The notes under the pieces are model-generated. The model was not told the origin of the DNA and made no database searches. It saw only the letters and a program-made list of their open reading frames with translations. 64,000 bases of DNA from an uncultured Pelagibacteraceae bacterium. GTDB taxonomy: Bacteria; Pseudomonadota; Alphaproteobacteria; Pelagibacterales; Pelagibacteraceae. How positions within the stretch are numbered: the stretch's first letter is position 1; each line of letters opens with the position of its first letter. The DNA lies in contig CACIFV010000002.1 of assembly GCA_902586025.1 (NCBI GenBank), forward strand, positions 62,001-126,000, given 5' to 3'. The position numbers and the translations under genes were made by a program. Positions 36,161 to 47,584 of the stretch are shown here, piece by piece.

Positions 36161-36164
36161 AATA

Positions 36165-37439
36165 ATGTCAGCCGAGAAAATCTCGTACGAGTTGAAAAGA
36201 TTTGCAGGAATACAAAGGGATTATAAGCCAGAAGAAGTAGAAAGGTTAAGAGGATCCATTAAAATTGAGTATTCAATGTGTAAACAGCAATCTCAAAAGC
36301 TCTGGAGATTGTTAAATACAGAGCCATATGTAAACACGCTTGGATCTTTGTCGGGAAACCAAGCCGTTCAACATGCAAAAGCAGGTTTAAAAGCGATTTA
36401 TTTAAGTGGTTGGCAAGTTGCAGCAGACGCAAACAGTGCTGGTGAAATGTATCCTGATCAATCTTTATATCCTTACGACAGTGCACCTAAATTAGTTGAG
36501 TCTATGAATAATTCTTTAATTAGAGCCGATCAAATTCAGCATATGGAAATAGCAGATGGAGATATGAATAGCAGCGAAAGAACCGACTACATGTTGCCAA
36601 TTATTGCAGATGGCGAGGCAGGATTTGGTGGACCGTTAAATGTATTTGAGCTAACAAAAAAATTTATAAAAGCTGGCGCAGCCGGAGTTCATTTTGAAGA
36701 CCAACTAGCTAGTGAAAAAAAATGTGGACATATGGGCGGTAAGGTACTTGTTCCTACTGGAACCATGGTCCGAAATCTAAAAGCAGCAAGATTGGCAGCT
36801 GATATTGCCGACGTTCCTCTCATTATTCTTGCAAGAACAGATGCCAACGCTGCGAAACTAATTACAAACGATTTTGATGAAAATGACAAACCGTTTTTAA
36901 CAGGAGAAAGATCACCTGAAGGCTTTTATTATGTTAAAGATGGTATTGATCAAGCAATCTCAAGAGGGTTAGCTTATGCACCTTATGCGGATTTAATATG
37001 GTGTGAAACTGCAACACCTAATTTAGAAGAAGCAAAAAAATTTGCTGATGCAATACATGCAAAATTTCCTGGCAAGATGTTAGCTTATAATTGTTCTCCA
37101 TCATTTAATTGGAAGAAACATTTATCTGATGATGACATTGCAACATTTCAAACTAAAATTGGGATGATGGGGTATAAATTTCAATTTATAACTTTAGCAG
37201 GTTTCCATACGCAAAATATTGCTATTTTCGAGCTTGCAGAAAAGTATAAAAAGGAAGGTATGACTGCTTACTCTAGAATACAACAAAATGAATTTGCTAG
37301 AGAAAAAGATGGATATACCAGTGTTAAACATCAACGAGAAGTTGGGACTTCTTATTTTGATGCAGTTTCCAATACAATAAGTTCTGGAAAGAGCTCCACA
37401 ACAGCAATGGAAGGCTCTACAGAATCTGAGCAATTTTAA
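36165..37439 (+). CDS. aceA: Isocitrate lyase
   Basis: Splits isocitrate into glyoxylate and succinate, the first step of the glyoxylate bypass that lets cells grow on acetate or fatty acids. 424 residues, standard for bacterial enzymes. Visible: substrate-binding [20 protein letters not shown], catalytic [11 protein letters not shown] with the active-site Cys, RTDANAA, and NCSPSFNW. Under likely control by the divergent ScfR/RamB-type regulator. 3' end overlaps the convergent J-domain gene by 4 bases. Malate synthase is not in this window. Confidence 0.97.
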   Translation: MSAEKISYELKRFAGIQRDYKPEEVERLRGSIKIEYSMCKQQSQKLWRLLNTEPYVNTLGSLSGNQAVQHAKAGLKAIYLSGWQVAADANSAGEMYPDQSLYPYDSAPKLVESMNNSLIRADQIQHMEIADGDMNSSERTDYMLPIIADGEAGFGGPLNVFELTKKFIKAGAAGVHFEDQLASEKKCGHMGGKVLVPTGTMVRNLKAARLAADIADVPLIILARTDANAAKLITNDFDENDKPFLTGERSPEGFYYVKDGIDQAISRGLAYAPYADLIWCETATPNLEEAKKFADAIHAKFPGKMLAYNCSPSFNWKKHLSDDDIATFQTKIGMMGYKFQFITLAGFHTQNIAIFELAEKYKKEGMTAYSRIQQNEFAREKDGYTSVKHQREVGTSYFDAVSNTISSGKSSTTAMEGSTESEQF

Positions 37440-38155
37440 TTACTCTTTAGCTTTTGGATTTGATCCCAGGCTGAATTAATAGCTCTCATTTTCTTTTTAC
37501 TTTCCTCAATAACTTCCTGAGGAACTCCTTTACTTAGAAGTAAGTCAGGATGGTGTTCTTTACTTAATTTTAAATATCTTTTTCTAATATCTGTAAGATT
37601 ATCATCAGGTTTGCTCTCTAATACCACATATGGATTGAGTTTATCTGATGATTTTCTACCCTCAACTATTCCATTGAACTGGGCGTTACTAAGACCAAAT
37701 AATTGAGAAACATGTTGTATCATTCTAAATTCTTGATCACTTATATTTCCATCAGCTTCTGCAATATAAAATAATATATTAATGACTTCTTCCAATACAT
37801 TTATATTTCCTTGATAAATCTGAGCTATTTGTTTTGCATATGGCTCGTAACCAGTGCTTTCTTCTTTAGCTTTGTTAAAAATTTTTCCAACTTGATCTAA
37901 TTCATGTTCTGGAATTTTGAGTTTATCTTTTACCGCTATTAATTCCTCTCTACTAACCTGACCGTCTGCTTTACTCAGTTTCGCTGATAAAACTATAAGA
38001 GCTAATGCAAAAACTTGTTGAGGTTGTGCAAAAGATTTAAATGATGATCTTGATCTTGATACTTTTCCACCAATTAAGGAACCTAATAGCATTCCAAACG
38101 GCCCTCCTAAAGAAAAACCGATCATCCCGCCAATTAAACTTCCCCAGATAGACAT
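37436..38155 (-). CDS. djlA: DjlA-type co-chaperone (TerB domain + J-domain)
   Basis: 239 residues. N-terminal glycine-rich hydrophobic segment (about 1-30, [20 protein letters not shown]) suits a membrane-inserted anchor; TerB-like helical domain about 45-165 ([36 protein letters not shown]); J-domain about 170-239 with the HPD in [14 protein letters not shown]. This arrangement matches DjlA, which stimulates DnaK and affects capsule or stress signalling. Short gap (32 bases) from the divergent small membrane protein gene. Confidence 0.88.
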   Translation of the reverse strand: MSIWGSLIGGMIGFSLGGPFGMLLGSLIGGKVSRSRSSFKSFAQPQQVFALALIVLSAKLSKADGQVSREELIAVKDKLKIPEHELDQVGKIFNKAKEESTGYEPYAKQIAQIYQGNINVLEEVINILFYIAEADGNISDQEFRMIQHVSQLFGLSNAQFNGIVEGRKSSDKLNPYVVLESKPDDNLTDIRKRYLKLSKEHHPDLLLSKGVPQEVIEESKKKMRAINSAWDQIQKLKSN

Positions 38156-38187
38156 ATAAAAAAAATTTAATATAATTTAATATATTT

Positions 38188-38481
38188 ATGTTCTCAACTT
38201 TTTTAGCTTTAACATTTTTATTTTTAATGTTTATGTGGTCATTGGCTTGGGTAAATTATTACAATAAACTAGATAAAAGATTTGGTTCATCTTTATGGAG
38301 ATGGAGTTATGATTATCCAGTGCCAGGTGATAGAGATATTTCTTTTCTTGATGATAAAAAATTTGTTATTTTAAGAAGAAAGAGAAATAGAGCAGTTACA
38401 GTTATGTATTTTATTCTATTTTTCTCTTTTTTCATATTTTTATCTTTCGTAACCCAGATTTTATACGCTATTCAAAATTAG
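38188..38481 (+). CDS. Small membrane protein of unknown function
   Basis: 97 residues with two clear membrane helices (about 3-22 and 73-95), and a polar, aromatic central loop (RFGSSLWRWSYDYPVPGDRDISFLDD). Not recognised. Divergent from djlA and overlapping the convergent DCC-family gene by 4 bases. Confidence 0.65.
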   Translation: MFSTFLALTFLFLMFMWSLAWVNYYNKLDKRFGSSLWRWSYDYPVPGDRDISFLDDKKFVILRRKRNRAVTVMYFILFFSFFIFLSFVTQILYAIQN

Positions 38482-38822
38482 TTTAGTTGATGTTTATTTT
38501 TTAAATACAAAAAGAACGCTACAATTTCATATCCAACATAAAATAATTGGTAAATGACTGGGAGTTTAAAAAATTTATAAAGAAACTTGTATTTTGGAAT
38601 ACTTTTCCAAATAAGTAAAAAAGCATCAATGCCCACATAGATTTTTCCATCTTGTTCCACATGAAGTCTTCTTAGTAGCTCTTTATCAGTTTTTTTTGTT
38701 TCTAATTCAGCATTTTTATTTTTAGTAATGTCTATCCAATTCAAATTTTCTATGTTTTCTTTTTTATAAATATTAATTTCTGCTCTGCAGATTTTGCATG
38801 AATTGTTAAAAAAAACCTTCAT
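38478..38822 (-). CDS. DCC-family thiol-disulfide oxidoreductase-like protein (DUF393)
   Basis: 114 residues. Opening MKVFFNNSCKICRAEINIYKK corresponds to the DCC family motif (usually YDGxCxxCxxE); here the Asp-Gly is Asn-Asn, while the CxxC pair is retained. IYVGIDAFLLIWKSIPKYKFLYKFFKLP is the second conserved stretch, followed by a membrane-like C-terminus. Likely a thioredoxin-fold protein; substrates unknown. Confidence 0.82.
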   Translation of the reverse strand: MKVFFNNSCKICRAEINIYKKENIENLNWIDITKNKNAELETKKTDKELLRRLHVEQDGKIYVGIDAFLLIWKSIPKYKFLYKFFKLPVIYQLFYVGYEIVAFFLYLKNKHQLN

Positions 38823-38907
38823 AATTAAACTATATTTGAATATTTTATTTTTACAAATGTGCCAAATAAGCAGTTGATATATTAATAATCACTATTACAT
38901 TCTTAAA

Positions 38908-40320
38908 ATGTCAAATTTCTTCAAAGAAACAGATATAGATACATCACAAGCTGAAGCAATTGTTACTGAAACCTTAAAAAATTGTGATGATGGAGAATTA
39001 TATTTAGAAAATCATAAATCTGAATCTATTGTTTTAGATGATAATAAAATCAAGAGCTCAACTTATAACTCTGATCAAGGATATGGTTTCAGAGCTGTGA
39101 CAGGAGAGGTTGTTGCTTACTCTCATTCTAATGATATTTCAAAGGAATCATTAAGAAAATCAAGTGAGAATTTAAAAGATACGTTAAAGTCAAAAAAAGG
39201 AACTTATAATCACGAAATTCCTAAAACTAATAGCAAATATTACGAAAACATTAATCCTATAGAAAGCAAGACTTTCAACTCGAAAATAGATTTGCTGAAT
39301 AGTGTTAATAACTATTTAAGATCAAAAGGCTCAATTGTAAATCAAGTAACTGCAAATTTTCTAGGTGAACATAAATCAATAGAAATTATTCGTTCTGATA
39401 ATCAAGTTTTGAAAGATGATAGGCCATTAGTAAGATTTAACGTTTCCGTCGTTTTAGAGAAAGACGGAAAAAAAGAAACAGGTGTTTATGGAGTTGGAGG
39501 AAGACAAAGCTATGATGACTATCTAAAAGATGGAAGCTGGAAAGATGTATGTGATGAAGCTTTTAGAATCGCAAATGTGAATTTAGAAAGCAAACCAGCA
39601 CCAGCAGGAGAAATGAAAGTTGTTTTAGGTCCTGGATGGCCGGCAATTTTAATTCACGAAGCGATCGGACATGGTCTTGAGGGAGATTTTAATAGAAAAA
39701 AAACTTCAGCTTTTCATAATTTAATGGGGCAGCAAGTAGCAAGTGAAGGAGTTACAATTGTAGATGATGGCACATTACATCAAAGAAGAGGAAGTTTAAC
39801 GATAGATGATGAAGGAACACCTACTGAAAATACAGTTTTAATAGAAAATGGAATTTTAAAGAACTATATGCAAGACCGTTTAAACGCTCGTTTGATGGGA
39901 ACTAAGTCAACAGGTAGCGGAAGAAGAGAAAGTTATAAACATGTCGTTTTACCTAGAATGAGAAATACAATGATGTTGTCAGGTAAATATTCGCAAGATG
40001 AAATGATAAGTTCAGTTGATAAAGGTATTTTCGCTGTAAGTTTTGGGGGAGGACAAGTAGACATAACTTCAGGAAAATTTGTCTTTAACTGCACAGAAGC
40101 ATACGAAATCAATAATGGTAAAATTGGATCACCAATTAAAGGTGCTACATTAATTGGAGATGGACCATCAATTTTAAAAGAAGTTTCATTAGTGGGTAAT
40201 GATATGAAATTAGATCCAGGTATTGGAACATGTGGGAAAGCTGGACAGGGTGTTCCAGTAGGAGTAGCTCAGCCATCAATTCTTATAAATAAGATGACTG
40301 TTGGTGGAACAAAACTTTAA
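38908..40320 (+). CDS. tldD: TldD, metalloprotease subunit
   Basis: 470 residues. TldD holds the catalytic Zn site of the TldD/TldE(PmbA) heterodimeric peptidase: HExxxH is present in ILIHEAIGHGLEGD (about residue 252), with further ligand region in GTCGKAGQGVPVG. Known roles are trimming microcin B17 leader peptide and degrading CcdA; in free-living bacteria it digests unfolded peptides. The next gene is its partner with 5 bases between. Confidence 0.95.
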   Translation: MSNFFKETDIDTSQAEAIVTETLKNCDDGELYLENHKSESIVLDDNKIKSSTYNSDQGYGFRAVTGEVVAYSHSNDISKESLRKSSENLKDTLKSKKGTYNHEIPKTNSKYYENINPIESKTFNSKIDLLNSVNNYLRSKGSIVNQVTANFLGEHKSIEIIRSDNQVLKDDRPLVRFNVSVVLEKDGKKETGVYGVGGRQSYDDYLKDGSWKDVCDEAFRIANVNLESKPAPAGEMKVVLGPGWPAILIHEAIGHGLEGDFNRKKTSAFHNLMGQQVASEGVTIVDDGTLHQRRGSLTIDDEGTPTENTVLIENGILKNYMQDRLNARLMGTKSTGSGRRESYKHVVLPRMRNTMMLSGKYSQDEMISSVDKGIFAVSFGGGQVDITSGKFVFNCTEAYEINNGKIGSPIKGATLIGDGPSILKEVSLVGNDMKLDPGIGTCGKAGQGVPVGVAQPSILINKMTVGGTKL

Positions 40321-40325
40321 TCTAA

Positions 40326-41642
40326 ATGATAAGGGATCAGGAATTTTTAAGAGATATAGCGTCTTATTGTATTGAAAACTCTAAAAAACTAGGAGCCACG
40401 GATGTGGGTGTAAAAGTAATTCACTCTGTTTCAGAAAATGTTAGTTTTAGAAATAAAAAATTAGACGAGTCAAATAGAGCAGATAGTTTTGCTGTCAATT
40501 TAACTACTTATATAGAGAAAAAAAAATCAAGCATTAATTCATCAGATTTATCTAAATCAAACTTAGAAAAACTAATAGAACGTTGTATTGATGCTACAAA
40601 AATTACTCCATCAGATGAAAATAATTCGTTACCAGATAAAGATTTAATGTCTAAAGAGATAAGAGACCTTAATCTCTATGATGAAACACATTATCCAAAT
40701 GATAAAAAGATTGAATTTTTAAAAAAAGTTGAAGAGACAGCAGCAAAGGACAAAAAAATAGTTAATACTGAAGCTGGTTTTACCGAAAATAAAAATAATT
40801 TTATACTAGCAAACAGCAATGGTTTTTTTGGTGGATACAAAACGTCAAATTTTTCATCTTCATGTGTAGCAGTATCAAAAATTAATGCTGCAATGGAGAG
40901 AGATTATGAGTTTGGTAGCACAAGATTCTTGCAAGATATGATGAAACCAGAAGAAATTGGAAAAATAGCTGCCAACAAAGCAATAAAAAAGTTAGGTCCA
41001 AAAAAAATTAAGAGTGAAAAAATTGGAGTAATATTCGATAAAAGAATTTCCAAAGGTATATTAAGTACACTAGCAAGTGCAATTAGTGCGAGTGCTATTG
41101 CAAGAGGAACTTCTTTTTTAAAAGATCAAATCAATTCTGAAGTTTTTCCAAATTCAATTAATATCATAGATGATCCAAAAATTGAAAAAGGATTAGGTTC
41201 TCAAAATTTCGACAGCGAGGGCGTTGAAACAAATTCTCTGAAACTAGTTGAGAATGGTATTTTAAAAAATTATTTAATTGATACTTATTATGGTAAAAAG
41301 TTAAATTTAAAATCTAATGGTAGGTCTGGAGGAACAACAAACTTATACTTTGAAAACGGTACCTTAAGTTTTAAGGATTTGCTAAATTCAGAAAAGAAGT
41401 TTCTATACATAACAGAGACTATAGGCCATGGAGGTAATATTATTACAGGAGATTACTCAGTTGGAGCGTCAGGATTTATGGTTGAGGATGGAGAATTAAC
41501 TTACCCAGTAAGTGAAATAACTATTGCTGGAAATTTTAAGGAAATGTTCAAGAATATTACTTTGGCAAACGATCTAGAGATGAAGTACTCTACAAATGCT
41601 CCTACACTTTTGATTAATCAAATGACAGTAGCGGGAAAATAA
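40326..41642 (+). CDS. pmbA: PmbA/TldE, partner subunit of TldD
   Basis: 438 residues, the non-catalytic partner of TldD; shares the overall fold but lacks HExxxH (the corresponding region contains LASAISASAIARG). C-terminal NLYFENGTLSFKDLL and GANxVTGDYSVGASGFMVEDGE-type block (here ETIGHGGNIITGDYSVGASG) typify PmbA. Follows tldD by 5 bases, so co-transcribed. Stop is immediately adjacent to that of the convergent gene. Confidence 0.93.
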   Translation: MIRDQEFLRDIASYCIENSKKLGATDVGVKVIHSVSENVSFRNKKLDESNRADSFAVNLTTYIEKKKSSINSSDLSKSNLEKLIERCIDATKITPSDENNSLPDKDLMSKEIRDLNLYDETHYPNDKKIEFLKKVEETAAKDKKIVNTEAGFTENKNNFILANSNGFFGGYKTSNFSSSCVAVSKINAAMERDYEFGSTRFLQDMMKPEEIGKIAANKAIKKLGPKKIKSEKIGVIFDKRISKGILSTLASAISASAIARGTSFLKDQINSEVFPNSINIIDDPKIEKGLGSQNFDSEGVETNSLKLVENGILKNYLIDTYYGKKLNLKSNGRSGGTTNLYFENGTLSFKDLLNSEKKFLYITETIGHGGNIITGDYSVGASGFMVEDGELTYPVSEITIAGNFKEMFKNITLANDLEMKYSTNAPTLLINQMTVAGK

Positions 41643-42320
41643 TTATTGAATTTTTTTTAGTCTATATTCCCATAAACCCATTCTTTTATAGGCTACTTTT
41701 ATAATCAATGCTTTTTTCTTATCATACCATACTTCAAAATTTAATTTTTTATCATCAGGTAGATTTGGGTCAGTAGAAAATAGTCTAAAGTGTTCAACAT
41801 CATATTCTTTATTATAAAGTTTAATTTTTTCTTTTCCTAAAAATTCTATGTTTTGTTTTTTTACACTTCCAGATAATGGACTTATTTGTGTCTCAGTTTG
41901 CAAAATTCTATGATTCCACCAATGGCCGATTATATTTTCTTTATCCGCCTCACCCTTATATGATGAACCATCAATTATAAACTTCTCTTTTTTTTCATTA
42001 AAAATTAAATTTACAAATTTTCTCTTATTGTTTTGAAATGTTTCCGAGTTAAATGCAATTAATTGGTCTCCAATATATTCTTCAGTACCTCTACTATTTA
42101 TGGAGAACACTGTAACACCCAATAATTTTACATTGAAACTAGTCTTATTTTTAACAATAAATTTATTTTCTTCTTTTTTAAATGTGAAAATACTTTCTCC
42201 AATTTTTTCATTATCTTTAAATATCTCCATTTCTATGTTTGTATAATTTTTATAGTGGTCAGTATGTGCTTGCAAAAAAAGAGGAGATAAAACCAACAAT
42301 ATTACTAAGAATTTTCTCAT
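41643..42320 (-). CDS. Secreted DUF6134-like protein
   Basis: 225 residues with an N-terminal signal peptide (MRKFLVILLVLSPLFLQAHT). The rest is beta-rich: KDNEKIGESIFTFKKEENK, FSINSRGTEEYIGDQLIAFNSETFQN, NIIGHWWNHRILQTETQISPLSGSV. This pattern resembles the alphaproteobacterial DUF6134 family (periplasmic, jelly-roll-like); name is from memory, so moderate. Function unknown. Confidence 0.65.
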   Translation of the reverse strand: MRKFLVILLVLSPLFLQAHTDHYKNYTNIEMEIFKDNEKIGESIFTFKKEENKFIVKNKTSFNVKLLGVTVFSINSRGTEEYIGDQLIAFNSETFQNNKRKFVNLIFNEKKEKFIIDGSSYKGEADKENIIGHWWNHRILQTETQISPLSGSVKKQNIEFLGKEKIKLYNKEYDVEHFRLFSTDPNLPDDKKLNFEVWYDKKKALIIKVAYKRMGLWEYRLKKIQ

Positions 42321-42399
42321 TATTTCATATCATTTTAATTAACTTGTTTGAACTTTATATAGAATTTTTATGTTTAAAAGATAAATAGTCTAAAGAATT

Positions 42400-43047
42400 A
42401 TGTTTTTAACCATTAAAAATATACCCTCAAAATCTTGGAGCTCAGAAAAACCTTTAAATTTAAAACCTAAATTTACAACTTTTATACTTTTATGTGTTGG
42501 ATTAACTTTATTTGGGTTGGGAGAGGGTCTTTTATTAGTTTCTACTACTGGTAATTCTCCATGGTCTGTTCTTGCAGAAGGGTTATCAAACATATTAAAT
42601 ATTTCGATCGGATTATCTACATTCATAATAAGTATTATTGTTTTAGGGTTTTGGTTTCCACTAAAACAAAAACCAGGAATTGGTACAATTCTAAATATTT
42701 TAATTATAGCAGCGATAATTGATTTGACGCTTTTTCTTTTTGATCCTCCTTTAGCTACTTTTTCAAAATATATTCTTGCTGTATTTTCTGTTTTGCTTGT
42801 CGGTCTAGGAAGTGGGATATATTTAATTGCAAATTTAGGTCCTGGTCCAAGAGATGGATTGATGACAGGTCTAACAAAAAAAACTCAACTTCCTATTGCT
42901 TTAATTCGAGCTACTTTGGAAATTTCAGCTGTTATATCTGGTTGGTATTTGGGAGGAACTGTTGGTTTGGGTACTATAATATTTGCATTTGGTATAGGTC
43001 CTGCAGTAGCTTTAGGAATTTATATTGTGGATAAAGTTACGAAGTAA
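42400..43047 (+). CDS. YczE/YitT-family membrane protein
   Basis: 215 residues with about five membrane helices; GLGEGLLLVSTTGNSPWSVLAEGL and LGPGPRDGLMTGLTKKTQLPIALIR are typical of the YczE/YyaS/YitT family. These proteins have unknown transport or membrane-organising roles. It sits alone on the plus strand, followed 60 bases later by another small membrane protein. Confidence 0.78.
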   Translation: MFLTIKNIPSKSWSSEKPLNLKPKFTTFILLCVGLTLFGLGEGLLLVSTTGNSPWSVLAEGLSNILNISIGLSTFIISIIVLGFWFPLKQKPGIGTILNILIIAAIIDLTLFLFDPPLATFSKYILAVFSVLLVGLGSGIYLIANLGPGPRDGLMTGLTKKTQLPIALIRATLEISAVISGWYLGGTVGLGTIIFAFGIGPAVALGIYIVDKVTK

Positions 43048-43107
43048 ATGTTTTTAGTGGACAATTAGTCGATTGTTAATATTGAATAAAAATTGTAAAT
43101 ATAAATT

Positions 43108-43563
43108 ATGTCTATAAAAAATTGGATGAAAGAATCGGCGAATATACTATTTGACGATAGTAAAAATGATTTAAGAGCCCTTCCCAAAACTGTGAGACTA
43201 CAAATATTATTAGTTTTAAGTTTTATATGGACAACAGTATTTAGTTTATACGTATTTTCTTATGCCACTTTTGCATTTGGTTGGGCAGGTACATATGTTG
43301 CTCATATAGGTTTAATATTTGCTGTTTATTATACGTTTAAACAATTTCATAGAGCTGAAGCAAAAGCTGTTAGTGTTTTTAAGACAAAAAATTTTGATCC
43401 ATTTAAAATAATGACAATTGTTTTTGTCATAGTTTTTATTTTTGTTTTCTCAAAAGGAATTGAAGTATTGACAAGAACTAACTCTTACTCAATTCCATAT
43501 GACGGACCCAGTAAATCAGCGTTTGAAAAGTGGCTGCCTTTTACCAAAAATAAATCTGAATAA
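43108..43563 (+). CDS. Membrane protein of unknown function
   Basis: 151 residues, three hydrophobic segments about 33-50, 57-75 and 100-120. The N-terminal 30 residues are polar (KESANILFDDSKNDLRALPKT). No family recognised. Ends 5 bases from the convergent typA stop. Confidence 0.65.
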   Translation: MSIKNWMKESANILFDDSKNDLRALPKTVRLQILLVLSFIWTTVFSLYVFSYATFAFGWAGTYVAHIGLIFAVYYTFKQFHRAEAKAVSVFKTKNFDPFKIMTIVFVIVFIFVFSKGIEVLTRTNSYSIPYDGPSKSAFEKWLPFTKNKSE

Positions 43564-43568
43564 TAATT

Positions 43569-45395
43569 TTAAGAAGCTTCAGATAATTTAGAGAGCTTTT
43601 TTCTCTCATGAGGATCAAGCACAGCTTTCCTTAATCTGCATGAATTTGGTGTAATTTCTAGTGCTTCATCAGAATTTAACATACTCAATTGTTCAGCAAT
43701 AGACATCTTTCTTACGGGAGTTAAAACAACATTTTCATCTGTTCCTTGTGTCCTCATATTTGTAAGTTTTTTACCTTTCATGACATTTATAATCATATCA
43801 CCAGGTTTAGGTGACAATCCCACAATCATACCTGAATAAACTGGATCGTTATGAGTAACAAACATTTCTCCTCTTGCCTGTAGATTATAAATTGCAAATG
43901 CTACTGCTTTTCCTTGCTCCATAGAAATTAATGCACCATTTCTTCTGCCTTCCATATCTCCCTCAAATTTTCCATAGGAATGGAATATTCTGTTTATTAC
44001 TCCTGTTCCTTTAGTTAGAGTAAGAAATCTACTAGTGTATCCCATTAAACCTCTAGTTGGTGCATGAAAGATTAATCGTTTTTTATTTTTTCCAGTATCT
44101 TTAAGATCTATTAACTTTCCTTTTCTTTTATTCATGGAGTCTATAACTTTTGAAGAAAACTCTTCGTCAAGATCCATAGTAATTTCTTCAATGGGTTCTA
44201 ATTTTTCACCATTTTCATTTTTTTGAAATAAAACTCTAGGAGGGCTTACTGTCATTTCAAACCCTTCACGTCTCATTTGTGTCAATAATATTTCTAACAT
44301 CAATTCACCTCTTCCGCTTATTTCAAATGAATCTTTGTTTTCATTTTCTGAAAATGAAATCCCGACATTATTTTGAGCTTCTTGAACTAATCTCTCTCTA
44401 ATTTGAGTACTTGTAAGTTTTTTACCCTCAGTACCAGCTAATGGAGAACTATTTACTGTAATCTTAATAGACATCGTTGGAGGATCAATCGGGGTTGCTT
44501 GTATTGGTGTATCTACCTCAGTATCACATATAGTGTCAGCAACATTTGCTTTTTCTAAACCAGCGATAACCACAATATCTCCAGCTTCGCCAACTTCTAT
44601 TGGCACTTTTTTTGTCCCCTCGTATCTAAATATTTTAGTCAACCTTCCCTCATCAACTTTTTCTCCATCAAGATTGATTGCCTTAATTTGTTGGTTTGCT
44701 TTTGCAGTACCTTGTGAAATTCTACCAACTAAACTTCTACCTAGAAAACTATCTGCATATAAAAGTGTCGAAAGCATTGCAAAAGGCTTGGACTTGTCAA
44801 ATTCTGCTGGCTTTACATGATCTATTACTAAATCTAATAATGGATTTAAGTTCTCTCTTGGGCCATCTATTTCGTTAGATGCCCAGCCAGATCTTCCACT
44901 TGCGTAAATAACTGGAAAGTCTAATTGCTCTTCGTTGGCATCTAAGCTGACAAATAAGTCAAAAGTCTCATTTAAAACTTCATCGGCTCTTTGGTCAGCT
45001 TTGTCTAATTTATTAATAACTACGATTGGTTTAAGGCCTTGTTTAAGTGCTTTAGCTAATACAAATTTAGTTTGAGGCATTACCCCTTCAGCTGAATCTA
45101 TTAATAATAATGCACCATCAGCCATACTAAGAACTCTTTCAACTTCTGCAGCAAAATCCCTGTGTCCAGGTGTATCAATAATATTAATTCTAGAATCTTT
45201 CCAATTTATTGAAGCTGGTTTGGCAAGAATTGTAATACCTCTTTCCTTTTCAAGTTCGCCGGAGTCCATCAGTCTTTCATCAACAACTTCATTTTCTCTA
45301 AAAGAACCACTCTGTTTCATTAAGTTATCAATCAAAGTAGTCTTGCCATGGTCAACATGAGCAATTATGGTGATGTTACGTATTGATATTGTCAT
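43569..45395 (-). CDS. typA: TypA/BipA ribosome-associated GTPase
   Basis: 608-residue translational GTPase related to EF-G/LepA, active in ribosome assembly and stress or cold adaptation. G1 IIAHVDHGKTTLIDNLM (about 8-24), G3 DTPGHRDFAAE, G4 VVINKLDKADQRADE; domain II VGRISQGTAK; C-terminal TRGLMGYTSRFLTLTKGTGV and MFVTHNDPVYSGMIVG, which are BipA-specific. Starts about 40 bases downstream of the groEL terminator. Confidence 0.96.
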   Translation of the reverse strand: MTISIRNITIIAHVDHGKTTLIDNLMKQSGSFRENEVVDERLMDSGELEKERGITILAKPASINWKDSRINIIDTPGHRDFAAEVERVLSMADGALLLIDSAEGVMPQTKFVLAKALKQGLKPIVVINKLDKADQRADEVLNETFDLFVSLDANEEQLDFPVIYASGRSGWASNEIDGPRENLNPLLDLVIDHVKPAEFDKSKPFAMLSTLLYADSFLGRSLVGRISQGTAKANQQIKAINLDGEKVDEGRLTKIFRYEGTKKVPIEVGEAGDIVVIAGLEKANVADTICDTEVDTPIQATPIDPPTMSIKITVNSSPLAGTEGKKLTSTQIRERLVQEAQNNVGISFSENENKDSFEISGRGELMLEILLTQMRREGFEMTVSPPRVLFQKNENGEKLEPIEEITMDLDEEFSSKVIDSMNKRKGKLIDLKDTGKNKKRLIFHAPTRGLMGYTSRFLTLTKGTGVINRIFHSYGKFEGDMEGRRNGALISMEQGKAVAFAIYNLQARGEMFVTHNDPVYSGMIVGLSPKPGDMIINVMKGKKLTNMRTQGTDENVVLTPVRKMSIAEQLSMLNSDEALEITPNSCRLRKAVLDPHERKKLSKLSEAS

Positions 45396-45439
45396 TTGCG
45401 CGCTCTTATATATTCAAAATATTTTTTTTCAATTCAAAA

Positions 45440-45467
45440 AAAAAGGGCAGTAAAAACTGCCCTTTTT
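45440..45467 (-). terminator. Rho-independent terminator of groES-groEL
   Basis: Perfect 11-bp stem AAAAAGGGCAG (45440-45450) with CTGCCCTTTTT (45457-45467), six-base loop. On the minus strand it is followed by a run of about nine T, ending the groESL transcript 27 bases after the groEL stop and separating it from typA. Confidence 0.9.
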
Positions 45468-45493
45468 GAATTTTTTTTTGAGTAAAATTGGGA

Positions 45494-47161
<1,668 letters not shown>

Positions 47162-47168
47162 TTATTAA

Positions 47169-47462
47169 TTATTTACCTGTTGCAATACCCATAATGTCAG
47201 ATTCTTTCATTATGCTGTACTCTTTACCATCAATTTTAACTTCTGTTCCTGACCACTTACCGAATAAAACTTTATCTCCTACTTTAACGTCCATAGGTAT
47301 TAGTTTTCCATCTTCAGTTTTTGCACCTCCGCCGACAGCAACAACTTTACCTTCTTGAGGTTTTTCTTGAGCTGTATCTGGAATAATTATGCCACCAGCA
47401 GTTTTTTCGCTGCTATCTAGAACTTCTATTAAAACTCGGTCATGTAACGGTTTAAACTTCAT
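47169..47462 (-). CDS. groS: Co-chaperonin GroES
   Basis: 97 residues, heptameric cap of Gro[15 protein letters not shown] opening, mobile loop [20 protein letters not shown] and [14 protein letters not shown]. Preceded by AAAGGAG at 6 bases. First gene of the operon, with an RpoH-like promoter upstream. Confidence 0.98.
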   Translation of the reverse strand: MKFKPLHDRVLIEVLDSSEKTAGGIIIPDTAQEKPQEGKVVAVGGGAKTEDGKLIPMDVKVGDKVLFGKWSGTEVKIDGKEYSIMKESDIMGIATGK

Positions 47463-47488
47463 ACGAATTCTCCTTTAAATTAGCAGTC

Positions 47489-47517
47489 ATATAGAGACAT
47501 ATTTAATAATTTTCAAG
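47489..47517 (-). promoter_or_regulatory. RpoH (sigma-32)-type promoter of groES-groEL
   Basis: Minus strand: -35 CTTGAA (47517-47512), 17-base spacer, -10 CTATAT (47494-47489), close to the alphaproteobacterial heat-shock promoter. Transcript start would fall near 47482, about 20 bases before the groES start. No CIRCE inverted repeat was found, so heat control is likely by sigma-32 only. Confidence 0.55.
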
Positions 47518-47584
47518 ATCTTGAATAAAAATTATGGTCTAAAAAACCCAAGAATAAAGCATATTTTTAAGCTATACCTCAAGT

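Noticed and set aside
35868-36164. Glycine-type riboswitch before aceA
   Set aside because: The space is filled by short TTTGTAAA repeats and a small ORF; no G+C-rich paired aptamer cores are visible.
38908-41642. RiPP/microcin maturation locus suggested by tldD-pmbA
   Set aside because: No precursor peptide or cyclodehydratase-type gene nearby; the pair is common housekeeping in proteobacteria.
47463-47584. CIRCE/HrcA operator before groES
   Set aside because: No inverted repeat of the TTAGCACTC type; an RpoH-like promoter is seen instead.
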